Origin: Verrucomicrobiia bacterium
Lineage (GTDB): Bacteria; Verrucomicrobiota; Verrucomicrobiia; Limisphaerales; JAEYXS01
NCBI GenBank assembly: GCA_036405135.1
Contig: DASWYF010000010.1
Span: 124,001 to 188,000, forward strand
Length of the DNA: 64,000 nucleotides
Reading direction: 5' to 3'
The notes below the pieces were generated by a model. That model was not told where the DNA came from and ran no database searches. It saw only the letters and a program-made list of their open reading frames with translations. Both the position numbers and the translations under genes were made by a program. Shown here one piece after another: positions 24,742 to 32,493 of the stretch. The first letter of the stretch is position 1, and each line of letters begins with the position of its first letter.

Positions 24742-25041
24742 CTAACCGCGGATATAAAAATACTGCACAGCGGCAAACAGCCAGAACATCACGATTCCAG
24801 TTGCTGCTGCTGATAAAACCATCGCCAGCCGGTTTCCTGCGCGACCTAGCTTTTGGGCGGTGACATATAGCAGGACGATGGCGACGAACTCGAAAGCTGC
24901 GAACCAAGGGTGGATACGCACCAAGACGGATGCCATGATCATGCTGATGAAGAAGGCGAGAATCGCGGCTGCGAGATAAAGAATGTCCGAGAGCGTCGCG
25001 GGCTTGCGCTCATTGGAATCAATTTCTTCGGTCTCCTTCAT
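24742..25041 (-). CDS. Small hypothetical membrane protein
   Basis: The 99-residue protein has an acidic cytoplasmic N-terminus (MKETEEIDSNERKP) and three hydrophobic helices (about 21-42, 47-62, 71-95). I do not recognise a family. It begins 28 bases after the SRPBCC gene and ends 29 bases before the small lipoprotein gene, all in the same direction, so the three are probably one unit. Confidence 0.6.
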   Translation of the reverse strand: MKETEEIDSNERKPATLSDILYLAAAILAFFISMIMASVLVRIHPWFAAFEFVAIVLLYVTAQKLGRAGNRLAMVLSAAATGIVMFWLFAAVQYFYIRG

Positions 25042-25069
25042 CGAATTGTCCCGACATAATAGATAATCT

Positions 25070-25465
25070 TTATGTCTCCATCAACTCCTTCAACTTCGCT
25101 AAATCCTTCTCCACCATTCCGCGATCACGCGCAAAATCCGCATCTGACATCGTTGGCAGTCGGAACAGTGTGAAAGTTACTACGCAACCGCCCTGTCCAT
25201 TATCCAACACGCGCATGGGGGAATAGACGATGTTGCCCGGTGCGATGGTCACGTAATGATCGGCTACACGGAATTCATTTCGTGTCACGAATCGCACAGG
25301 AAATTCGCCATCGGCCGTCCCCATCATCCACTCGTTCTTGCCGACTTTGCGCATGGATTTGCAGAAAGCCCAGCGCGGCATATTCTCGGCGTTCAGGATA
25401 AACTCATAAACCTTATCCGCTGCACAATGGATGCTCGTCGATAAAGTCACAGCTTCTGTGTTCAT
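25070..25465 (-). CDS. SRPBCC-superfamily protein
   Basis: A 131-residue protein of the START/Bet v1 ligand-binding fold: VTLSTSIHCAADKVYEFILNAENMPRWAFCKSMRKVGKNEWMMGTADGEFPVRFVTRNEFRVADHYVTI, the polyketide-cyclase-like SRPBCC layout with a long C-terminal helix (DADFARDRGMVEKDLAKLKELME). No catalytic residues can be pointed to. It lies 45 bases downstream of the ABC permease gene, the end of the sugar-importer cluster. Confidence 0.8.
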   Translation of the reverse strand: MNTEAVTLSTSIHCAADKVYEFILNAENMPRWAFCKSMRKVGKNEWMMGTADGEFPVRFVTRNEFRVADHYVTIAPGNIVYSPMRVLDNGQGGCVVTFTLFRLPTMSDADFARDRGMVEKDLAKLKELMET

Positions 25466-25510
25466 GATCTACTATCGCCTCGCTCTTCGCACTTTGCACC
25501 TCGCCCCTGC

Positions 25511-26347
25511 TCAATGGGGGAACACTTCACTCAACGAGCTCTTAAACCGTCGATGCATCACCGCGAACAGGATTGCCGTCGGTAAGATGGTGATTGTTGA
25601 GGCCGCCATCAGCACGGCGAAGGGGAAGCGCAAGCTGCTGCCAAACAATCCTGCGAGGGCGAGTGGCAAAGTCTGCTTCTCCTGTGTGCTGAGGACGAGC
25701 ATCGGGATGAGGTGCTCGTGCCATGAGAGGATGAACTGGATGAGGCCGAAGCTCAGCAGGGCGGACCAGCACAGCGGCAGTAGCGTCCAATACACGCGGA
25801 ACTCGGAGAGGCCTGCGAGTCGTGAGGCTTCCACCAATTCACGCGGCATCTGGCGGAACACTTGCGTGAAATAGAGGATGCCCAAACCACTCACCACACC
25901 CGGCAGGATCACGCCCCACGTCGAATCGATCATCTTCAACTGGTTCAGCCAGCTAAACAGCGGGATCGCCAGCGCCTGTTGCGGCAGCACGATGACCATG
26001 AGCGATACGACGAAGAGCAACCCTTGAAAACGGAAGCGATGTTGCGCGAACACATAGCCCGCGAGCGAGGTGAGGAATACCGTGCCGATCGCCTGCGCAA
26101 ACGCCACCAGCACGGAATTCGCGAACACGCGCCAGAAGGGGATGAGGTCGCCTTGGAACAGTTGCTTGTAGTAGGCGAAGTTCCAGGCGCCCGGCAGCAA
26201 TTGCAACGGCTTGAATATCTCTTTGTTATCCTTGAACGCCGAGCAGAACATCCACACGAACGGGTAGATGAAGAGGATGCCCGCGACGAGCAGAAGTATC
26301 GTGGCGACCCAGGAAGTTTTCTCAGAAGGCAGCAGAGTTTTTTTCAT
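25511..26347 (-). CDS. Sugar ABC transporter permease, MalG type
   Basis: A 278-residue inner-membrane protein starting MKKTLLPSEKTSW with six hydrophobic segments and the EAA loop EASRLAGLSEFRVYWTLLPLCW, which binds the ATPase. This is the MalG-like second permease of CUT1 carbohydrate importers. The ATG start overlaps the stop codon of the first permease gene (ATGA arrangement), so translation is coupled. A longer frame upstream to 26428 lies inside the first permease gene and is not used. Confidence 0.9.
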   Translation of the reverse strand: MKKTLLPSEKTSWVATILLLVAGILFIYPFVWMFCSAFKDNKEIFKPLQLLPGAWNFAYYKQLFQGDLIPFWRVFANSVLVAFAQAIGTVFLTSLAGYVFAQHRFRFQGLLFVVSLMVIVLPQQALAIPLFSWLNQLKMIDSTWGVILPGVVSGLGILYFTQVFRQMPRELVEASRLAGLSEFRVYWTLLPLCWSALLSFGLIQFILSWHEHLIPMLVLSTQEKQTLPLALAGLFGSSLRFPFAVLMAASTITILPTAILFAVMHRRFKSSLSEVFPH

Positions 26348-27288
26348 GCCGCCCTCCCTCGGAACCATCGCGGTCCCATCATCGCCAGCCACAGCAAGGC
26401 CAATAACACTGGTGCGACCATCAAGCACATCGCGGCAGCGGTGCCGAAATTACCGAACGTGAACGCCTGTTGATAGCTGTAAGACACGAGCAGCAATCCG
26501 GCATCTGCCGTCCCCCCACTGCCGCCTAGGAGCATGTAAGCTCCGGAGAACATCGCGAACGCGTCCACCACCAGATAGACCGCGCAGAAGAGCACGACCG
26601 GCTGCAAGAGCGGCAGCGTCACTTGCTTGAATACCTTCCGACGATTGTTCGTTTCCAGATACGCCGCCTCATAGAGCGACTTGGGAATCGCCTCCATGCC
26701 CGCGAGGAAAAAGAACGTCACGAAGCCCGTCCAGCGCCACACCGTCTGCAATACCAGCGCGGGCATGATGAAGTTCGGATCTTTCAGCCAGTTGATCGGT
26801 TTGGCATTGAGATGCAGATGAAACAGATCATTGATAAAGCCCTCGCGGCTGAAAGGCATGATGAAGAGATTATTCAGCAAACCTTCCTTGCCGTGGAACA
26901 CCAACAAGAAGAGGAGTGCTAACACCGCAGGCGGAGTTAGTCCCGGCAGCAACAACATGAATGTGAGCGCGGGGCGAACCTTCTTCCACGAGGATTGCAA
27001 CCAATACGCCAGCAACGCAGAGAGCGGCAGGATGATCAGGATGCACGCTGCTGTGTATTTGATATTATTGCGTATGGCCTTCTCAAATTTCGGATCGTGC
27101 CGCAGCTCCTGATAATGCTGCGCGCCCACATACTCCGCCTCTTCCATCAGCGTATTGCTATGCAGACTGAGGCGCAATCCGCCGACGAGTGGCATCACCC
27201 AGAAGAAAACGAAAAAGGCAAAGAACGGCAGCAAGAGCAGATACGGCGCTCCTTTCCCCCGCAGCCAATATGTTTTCCAATCACCCAT
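26344..27288 (-). CDS. Sugar ABC transporter permease, MalF type
   Basis: A 314-residue inner-membrane protein with six hydrophobic segments and an EAA loop, YEAAYLETNNRRKVFKQVTLPLLQPV. Start is MGDWKTYWLRGKGAPYLLLLPF. With the MalG-type permease it forms the CUT1 channel. The gap to the upstream binding-protein gene is filled by a REP-like inverted doublet. Confidence 0.9.
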   Translation of the reverse strand: MGDWKTYWLRGKGAPYLLLLPFFAFFVFFWVMPLVGGLRLSLHSNTLMEEAEYVGAQHYQELRHDPKFEKAIRNNIKYTAACILIILPLSALLAYWLQSSWKKVRPALTFMLLLPGLTPPAVLALLFLLVFHGKEGLLNNLFIMPFSREGFINDLFHLHLNAKPINWLKDPNFIMPALVLQTVWRWTGFVTFFFLAGMEAIPKSLYEAAYLETNNRRKVFKQVTLPLLQPVVLFCAVYLVVDAFAMFSGAYMLLGGSGGTADAGLLLVSYSYQQAFTFGNFGTAAAMCLMVAPVLLALLWLAMMGPRWFRGRAA

Positions 27289-27291
27289 TCT

Positions 27292-27423
27292 TTGGACCGC
27301 GACTGTGTGCTTGGAGCACCAGTCGCAGCGGGCACGACAGTATAGGAGCGTTCCGAAATGTTTTAGGCGGCTGTGCCTGTTTCCCGTGCTGCGGCTGGTC
27401 TAGCGACACAGCCGCGCTCCAAG
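27292..27423. repeat. REP-like inverted doublet between binding-protein and permease genes
   Basis: Left unit: outer stem GCGACTG (27299-27305) with CAGTCGC (27320-27326), inner stem GTGCT/AGCAC. Right unit: GCGGCTG (27391-27397) with CAGCCGC (27409-27415), inner stem GTC/GAC. GGACCGC and GCGCTCC bound the outer ends. It occupies nearly the whole 141-base gap inside the importer operon, where such hairpins could protect the upstream message or dampen downstream expression. Confidence 0.82.
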
Positions 27424-27429
27424 ATACGC

Positions 27430-28761
27430 CTACTTCTTCTTGTCCTTCTCCGCTGGTGGTGGACCATCTTTCCCGCCGCCCGGAGGTCCGCCTGCTTTGC
27501 TCAAGCCTTCACGCATCTGCTTCACCGCTTCCTTCGCGTCGATCTGGCCATACATGAAGGACGAGAAGATGCCTTCCTGGAACATGAACACCGCCATCGG
27601 CCGTTTCGGATTCATCGCCACCGGCGGCACGGAAGGCGCGAGGTCCACGAGCAATTGACCGAACGGCTCGTTGTTGAAAAACGCCACCGGTTCCAGCAAG
27701 CGCTCGTCTTTCCATGCCGGTTTGTAGGCGGTGAAGCTGTTGCCCTTCGTGAAGCGCAACGCATTCGCTTCCTTGTCCTTCATCACGAATTCCATGAAGC
27801 CCCAGGACTCGTCCACCTTCTTGCTGTTCTTGTAGATCATCAGGCCCTGACCGGCGAAGGTCGAGGTGCGGCGGCCCAGTTTGCCGTCCTTGCCCTTCCA
27901 CGCGGGCAGCGGCATCACGCCCCATTTACCAGAGAGGTCGGAGCTGAACTGCTGGATCATATCGAGACCGTACCAATCCGCACCGATCACGCAGAATACT
28001 TCACCATTCGCCACATCTCCGCTGAAGAACACGGGATCAAAGATCGACGCGCGATCCGGCGTGATGGCGATATGTTTTTCCTGCAAATCTTTCAGGAAAC
28101 GCAACGTATCCGTGGCCAGTTCTTCATCGGGCAACACCTTGCCATCTTTATCGAACCAATCGCTGCCGCGCTGACGCAGGAGGATTTCGAAGTAAGATGG
28201 ATCCAGCGCGAGCATGGCCTGGCCCTTCTTGCCAAGTTCTTCGCCCACGCGCAGGAAGTCATCCCACGTGGCGATGTCTTCCGGCGCCACGTAATGCTTC
28301 TGCATGATGTCCGTGCGGTAATACATCACCATGGCGCTGAGCGATTGCGGCACGCCATACGTCTTGCCCTGATAGGCGAAGAGCGAGAGGCGATTCGGCA
28401 CGATGTCCTTATCCAGCCCGGCTTTCTTGATGCGATCGCTCAATTCCACGAACGGCACCTCGCCATTCAGATACATGCCGAAGAGCACTTCATCGAGCTG
28501 CACGATGTCCGGCGGGTTCACTCCCGTCTTGATCGCCACGGCCAGCTTGTCCGGCATCTCGCGGAAACCGTAGGCGCGGATGTTCGCCTCGAAATCCTTG
28601 TGGCCCTTCTCCTTGTAGAGGCGGACCATGTCCTCGTAATAGACCTTGTCCTGGAAGGAGCTGATCCAGATCTCCAAGGGGGCGGTGATACCGCGCACCG
28701 GCAGCAATGCCAGACCTGCGACCGCCAACAATACGACTCGTGCCAATCCAAATGCTTTCAT
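27430..28761 (-). CDS. Extracellular sugar-binding protein of an ABC importer
   Basis: The 443-residue periplasmic protein has a signal peptide (MKAFGLARVVLLAVAGLALLPVRGITA). The substrate-binding fold follows from LEIWISSFQDKVYYEDMVRLYKEKGHKD, with PDIVQLDEVLFGMYLNGE and YGVPQSLSAMVMYYRTDIMQKH typical of family 1 carbohydrate-binding proteins (MalE/UgpB type). The C-terminus is a Gly/Pro/Lys-rich tail of about 20 residues. It is the receptor of the CUT1 importer encoded here. Substrate unknown; a disaccharide or oligosaccharide is inferred from the permease class. Confidence 0.9.
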   Translation of the reverse strand: MKAFGLARVVLLAVAGLALLPVRGITAPLEIWISSFQDKVYYEDMVRLYKEKGHKDFEANIRAYGFREMPDKLAVAIKTGVNPPDIVQLDEVLFGMYLNGEVPFVELSDRIKKAGLDKDIVPNRLSLFAYQGKTYGVPQSLSAMVMYYRTDIMQKHYVAPEDIATWDDFLRVGEELGKKGQAMLALDPSYFEILLRQRGSDWFDKDGKVLPDEELATDTLRFLKDLQEKHIAITPDRASIFDPVFFSGDVANGEVFCVIGADWYGLDMIQQFSSDLSGKWGVMPLPAWKGKDGKLGRRTSTFAGQGLMIYKNSKKVDESWGFMEFVMKDKEANALRFTKGNSFTAYKPAWKDERLLEPVAFFNNEPFGQLLVDLAPSVPPVAMNPKRPMAVFMFQEGIFSSFMYGQIDAKEAVKQMREGLSKAGGPPGGGKDGPPPAEKDKKK

Positions 28762-28888
28762 GAAATCGTGCTAATTTTGCGCCAAGACTGCCCCGCAGGC
28801 AATTGGCGATTTAATCCGTAGTGGGGCAGGCGCCTTCGCCTGCCAATAGTCGGACAGGCGCCGCCGCCTGTCGCATGTTTCTATTGAA
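28762..28888. repeat. Two GCAGGCG/CGCCTGC hairpins in the importer operon
   Basis: GGGGCAGGCGCCTTCGCCTGCC (28825-28846) and GGACAGGCGCCGCCGCCTGTC (28853-28873) each form a hairpin with a short loop. They sit between the ATPase and binding-protein genes, inside the likely operon. They share the palindromic, intergenic nature of the REP-like units but not their sequence. Confidence 0.65.
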
Positions 28889-30034
28889 TCAGACGCCCGG
28901 GCCCGCCATTCGTTCAACCATAACTTCGCCCGATACCCCGTCAAAGACCATGGCCCGATCCGCCGGAATCCGTACCGGCATCACCTGACCGGGGGCAAAC
29001 ATGCTCTCCACCGGAGCACGCGCCGTGAAAGGAACGCCCTGATAGGTGAAGTGTAAGAGATTTTCATGCCCCAAAGGCTCGCAAAGATCCATCGTGGCTT
29101 CCCAACTGCGCCCACCCGTGCCGATATTCGCACCAAGGAGAACATGCTCCGGGCGGAAGCCGATGACCATGTCCTTCCCCACATACGGCATCACCTTGAT
29201 GGCCAATTCCCAGCCGATATCCACCCGCAACCGTTCCTCGCTACCTTTCACGGCGACCAACAGTTCCCGCCCACCCGCATGTACAATGCCCCGGATGAGA
29301 TTCATACCCGGACTGCCGAGGAACCCCGCCACGAACGCGCTCTTCGGCTGCTGATATATCTCCAGTGGCGTGCCCGTCTGCACCACCTTGCCACCATTCA
29401 TGATGCACAGGCGTTGGCCCAGCGTCATCGCCTCCGTCTGATCATGCGTCACCAAGATCATCGTGGCCCCGAGCCGCCGATGCAATCGCGCCAGTTCCGC
29501 ACGCGTCTCGGCGCGCAGTTGCGCATCCAGATTCGAGAGTGGTTCATCCAGCAGGAAGACCTTCGGCTCGCGCACAATCGCCCGGCCCAGCGCCACGCGT
29601 TGACGCTGACCACCGGAGAGCGCGATCGGTTTGCGCTCCAACAAGTCTTCCAGCTTCAGCAGTTGCGCCGCGGCTTGCACACGCTGCTTTGTCTCGCGAT
29701 TCGTGATCTTCCGGAATTGCAGGCCGAACGCCATGTTCTCATACACCGTGAGATGCGGGAACAGCGCGTAATTCTGGAACACCATCGCCACCTCGCGATC
29801 GGCAGGAGGGAAGTCATTCACCACGCGGTCACTGATGCTGATGGAGCCGTTATCTAGCGTCTCCAATCCCGCAATGAGCCGCAGCAAGGTGGATTTCCCA
29901 CAACCCGATGGCCCCACAAGCACGAGGAATTCTCCCTCGGCGACCTCCAGCGATACGTTATCCGCCGCACGCACCTCGCGTCCGCGTGGGTCGCGGAACT
30001 TCTTGCTCACGTTATGGAGGCTGACGGCAGACAT
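28889..30034 (-). CDS. Sugar ABC transporter ATP-binding protein, MalK/UgpC type
   Basis: The 381-residue ATPase energises the CUT1 importer. It has Walker [11 protein letters not shown]-loop [14 protein letters not shown], signature [15 protein letters not shown], Walker [13 protein letters not shown], switch TH in [10 protein letters not shown], and a C-terminal OB-type/TOBE domain with [13 protein letters not shown] and [22 protein letters not shown]. Start is [13 protein letters not shown]. It follows the cytochrome c gene by 3 bases and precedes the binding-protein gene by 127 bases; all are co-oriented. Confidence 0.92.
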   Translation of the reverse strand: MSAVSLHNVSKKFRDPRGREVRAADNVSLEVAEGEFLVLVGPSGCGKSTLLRLIAGLETLDNGSISISDRVVNDFPPADREVAMVFQNYALFPHLTVYENMAFGLQFRKITNRETKQRVQAAAQLLKLEDLLERKPIALSGGQRQRVALGRAIVREPKVFLLDEPLSNLDAQLRAETRAELARLHRRLGATMILVTHDQTEAMTLGQRLCIMNGGKVVQTGTPLEIYQQPKSAFVAGFLGSPGMNLIRGIVHAGGRELLVAVKGSEERLRVDIGWELAIKVMPYVGKDMVIGFRPEHVLLGANIGTGGRSWEATMDLCEPLGHENLLHFTYQGVPFTARAPVESMFAPGQVMPVRIPADRAMVFDGVSGEVMVERMAGPGV

Positions 30035-30037
30035 CGT

Positions 30038-30745
30038 TTATTTCGGTGCTCCCGGCTCTTTCTTCGGCAACGGCTTCGCGGCGGCCAGGTCTTCCGCGAT
30101 GTAGCGTGTGACATTCTTCAGGTCCTCATCGCTCAATCCCATCACGGCCAGCCGCATGACATTGCCCTCGGCATCCTGCGGGTGCTTCCCCCGGAGGCCG
30201 GACTTGAACTTGCGGAGCTGGTCCAGTTGAAACCAATCCTCCAACGTGTTCAAGGGCGGGGATTTAGCCTCCGCCTTGCCCTCGGCTTTCGGCCCATGAC
30301 AATTGATGCACTGGAGGTAAATCAGTTTACCCCGCTGCTTGTCCCCCTTCACGATTAGTAAGTGCGATTGCGGCGGCAGGCTGGCGATGTGTTCCGCCAC
30401 GCGCTGGATCTCCGCATCCACCTGCACGATGCTTTCCCCCGCCGCCATGAGCACCTCGGACTTGTTCGTGGGGTTGCTCCCGCGGACTTTATCCCGGAAT
30501 TTCTTCAACTGCAGCTCCACCGCCCAAGCCGGTAAACCATCGATGATCGGCCCCCGTTGCATCTCCTTCGTGCTGTGGCACAGGAGGCAAGATGCATAAA
30601 TCTCGCCACCCGTTCGCGCGGTTTCGACCTGTTTCAACGGGGGAATGGGCGATTTCGAGGCTGTCGAGCAGCCCCCCAGCAGCATTGGCATGGTTCCGGC
30701 TATGAAGCAGAAGCCTGTTAAAGCAGCGACCCGGGTAACAGTCAT
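30038..30745 (-). CDS. Dihaem c-type cytochrome lipoprotein
   Basis: The 235-residue protein starts MTVTRVAALTGFCFIAGTMPMLLGGC, a lipoprotein signal with Cys near 27. Two haem-c sites (SCLLCHS, about 56; QCINCHG, about 145) and the axial-type methionine segments give a class I diheme cytochrome. It is the first gene of the importer cluster, ending 3 bases before the ATPase start. A cytochrome in a sugar-importer operon suggests a link to periplasmic sugar oxidation, inferred only. A longer frame to 30805 overlaps the divergent gene and is rejected. Confidence 0.87.
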   Translation of the reverse strand: MTVTRVAALTGFCFIAGTMPMLLGGCSTASKSPIPPLKQVETARTGGEIYASCLLCHSTKEMQRGPIIDGLPAWAVELQLKKFRDKVRGSNPTNKSEVLMAAGESIVQVDAEIQRVAEHIASLPPQSHLLIVKGDKQRGKLIYLQCINCHGPKAEGKAEAKSPPLNTLEDWFQLDQLRKFKSGLRGKHPQDAEGNVMRLAVMGLSDEDLKNVTRYIAEDLAAAKPLPKKEPGAPK

Positions 30746-30789
30746 TTTGTGTCGTGCGAGGAGGGTAGCTGCAGAATGAGAGCGAAGCA

Positions 30790-31380
30790 ATGCAGCGAAT
30801 GACAACGACCATGGCCGCCGGTTTTTCCGTCAACCCATGGCAAACTTTGGCCGACCGATTGGACACCAACCGCAAACCGGGTTTACCTTCCGAGGTGACC
30901 CTGCAAGAAGCCACCCTATCGGAGACGCTCAATCCGTACTCGCGCCGCGTGCACGAGGCCTTCATGGCCGCGCTGCCCTTGCTGGGCGACTTCGCGCACA
31001 TGGATAACAGCCCCGGCGCACCCGAAGGTTCCCTCATCATCCGCGTGCCCCAGAGCATGAAGCCGCAGGAACCCGGTCTCTACATCTCCACCGACGTGCA
31101 GGAGATCACCGTCGGCTTCCGCGCCTGCTACGTGCACTTCATGGATTACGAACACACCGGCTCCGATGAACACATCGACCGCGCCATCGCCTACACCCGC
31201 GATGTCATGGAAGACCGCATCGTCATCAAGAAATGGTACCGCCACGGCATCCTCTGCGGCTCCAGCCTCGATACCCCCAGCGTGCTGCCCTCCCCATCCA
31301 AGAGCGGCATCACAACGGTGGAGATGATCTCCTGGACCGGCAGCCAAGATAAGACCGTAACCGTCCCAGCAGCGGCATAA
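30790..31380 (+). CDS. Hypothetical protein, family not recognised
   Basis: A 196-residue soluble protein: a polar start, then SRRVHEAFMAALPLLGDFAHMDNSPGAPEGSLIIRVPQSMKPQEPGLYISTDVQEITVGFRACYVHFMDYEHTGSDEHIDRAIAYTRDVMEDRIVIKKWYRH. No signal peptide or membrane segment is seen. A mixed alpha/beta pattern and Ser/Thr end suggest a small domain, but I cannot name it. The ATGs at 30790, 30799 and 30811 are all possible starts. Divergent from the cytochrome c gene, sharing a promoter region of about 45 bases. Confidence 0.6.
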   Translation: MQRMTTTMAAGFSVNPWQTLADRLDTNRKPGLPSEVTLQEATLSETLNPYSRRVHEAFMAALPLLGDFAHMDNSPGAPEGSLIIRVPQSMKPQEPGLYISTDVQEITVGFRACYVHFMDYEHTGSDEHIDRAIAYTRDVMEDRIVIKKWYRHGILCGSSLDTPSVLPSPSKSGITTVEMISWTGSQDKTVTVPAAA

Positions 31381-31383
31381 TTC

Positions 31384-31426
31384 CTTGGACCGCGGCTGTG
31401 TCCGCCGAGGACCAGCCGCAGCGGGA
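31384..31426 (+). repeat. REP-like hairpin, family 1, single unit
   Basis: Outer stem GCGGCTG (31392-31398) with CAGCCGC (31413-31419), inner stem GTCC/GGAC. The following 30 bases (GGGAGCAT...AAATATTTTA) match the doublet spacers at 27330 and 11250, so this looks like a doublet that lost one arm. Confidence 0.75.
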
Positions 31427-31559
31427 GCATCTCGATAGTGAGGTTCTAAATATTTTACGCCTCACTTCTCCCCCATCTCTGAACGTTGGAAGTTCAAAGT
31501 TGAACGTTGGACGTTTTCCCTAATGAATGCCCGCCGGTGCAACCGGCTTTCTTCATTCT

Positions 31560-32366
31560 CAATTCATAATTCATCATTCCCTTTGAGTCGCCTTCCCATC
31601 TCGTCCGGTCAATGTGACACTCCGCGATAGCATCCTGTCCTGCGGCACTCTAGCCACCAGTCCACACCTCCCGAATCCGACCCTCGCCAGCCACTTCAGT
31701 TAACCAGTATATGGACTCAGACTTACATTTCCCTCTCTTCCAATATGGAAGCCGAACTTCGGCATGGAGGAGAGGGCTAGGGAGAGGAGGCATTTAACAC
31801 CACTTTTCCCCATCTGTGTTTATCTGTGTCCATCTGTGGTTAAACAGAGAACCTATGTCAAAGAGCAATGAAACCACCCGACCCTTGTGCCGTATCGTGT
31901 TCTCCCTCCCTACGATTGAGAGTTCAAATTCAGCAGATGTCCAAAACCCGGCTGGTTCCGCAGTGGCTACTAGAGATTCCCCGGTCACATCACACCTGGA
32001 CTGACCGACGTCCCATTCACCCTCCAGCTTACGAGCCCCAATCCACCCGCCCGCTACACCCACATATCCTAACTGAGACTGACGCTTTTCTCCTCCCTCT
32101 CTTCCAACGATAGTTGGAGGAGAGGGCCGGGGAGAGGAGGCACTTAACCTTTCGCACCTCGAACTTCTCACCTCGTCCTTCCCATAATGGTTCCATAAGG
32201 ATCGTCATCTCCCCGCCAACGCAGGACACAACTGCACCTATGCGTGCCTAAAAACAGCACAATGCACCATCATGCTTGATGACCTTGAGGATTTTTCGGG
32301 GCTGCCTGTCGCTCTGAAAGAGCCCAACCACCGCTCCTCTCCTTTACCGACAACGAGTTGTCAGCA
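31560..32366 (-). repeat. Long dispersed noncoding repeat, copy A
   Basis: Read on the minus strand, this shares, in the same order, at least six blocks with 61151-61893 plus: GCTGACAACTCGTTGTCGG; GTCATCAAGCAT; GTTGTGTCCTGCGTTGG; GGGGCTCGTAAGCTGGAGGG with GGGACGTCGGT; CTGCGGAACCAGCCG; GGTGGTTTCATTGCTCTTTG; GCTGGCGAGGGTCGGAT; and AGAGTGCCGCAGGACAGGAT. The copies differ by short inserts at the junctions. Its role is unknown: a non-autonomous mobile element, a structured RNA or a decayed gene are all possible. Confidence 0.85.
31809..31845 (-). repeat. CAGAT-word repeat inside the long noncoding element
   Basis: Reverse complement of the (A/G)C(A/G)CAGAT 10-11-base word series: CATCTGTGTTTATCTGTGTC and CATCTGTGGTTA. 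It is present in this copy of the long element but absent at the corresponding place of the 61 kb copy. Confidence 0.8.
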
Positions 32367-32493
32367 AGAAAATTTTACTATGAAACCATTCAACATCAAT
32401 CGCTTTTTCTGAAAATCCCTTTCAAATCTCCTAATCTGCTGTCGCTCAGGAAATTGCACTCAAAGAATTTTTAAAAACATTTGAGCAAACTCC

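Larger units (their letters stand above)
31381..32493. other. Gene-free region packed with repeats downstream of the Roco gene
   Basis: This 1.1 kb stretch holds a family 1 REP-like unit, word repeats (AACGTTGGA type at 31479-31516; TTCAT/AATTCAT at 31549-31580), a CCGGTTGCACCGG palindrome (31532), a CAGAT-word repeat and two CCTCTCC palindromes (about 31733-31790; 32092-32150). Most of it (31560-32366) is one copy of a long repeat also present at 61151-61893. Short frames (up to 125 residues) are not convincing genes. Confidence 0.8.

Noticed and set aside
31794-32171. A 125-residue frame inside the long repeat (GARKLEGEWDVGQ), with a partial counterpart in the 61 kb copy
   Set aside because: The frame is not kept throughout: the 61 kb copy has stops and different inserts, and part of this one is a CAGAT-word repeat. 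A decayed gene cannot be excluded, but it is not a current gene.
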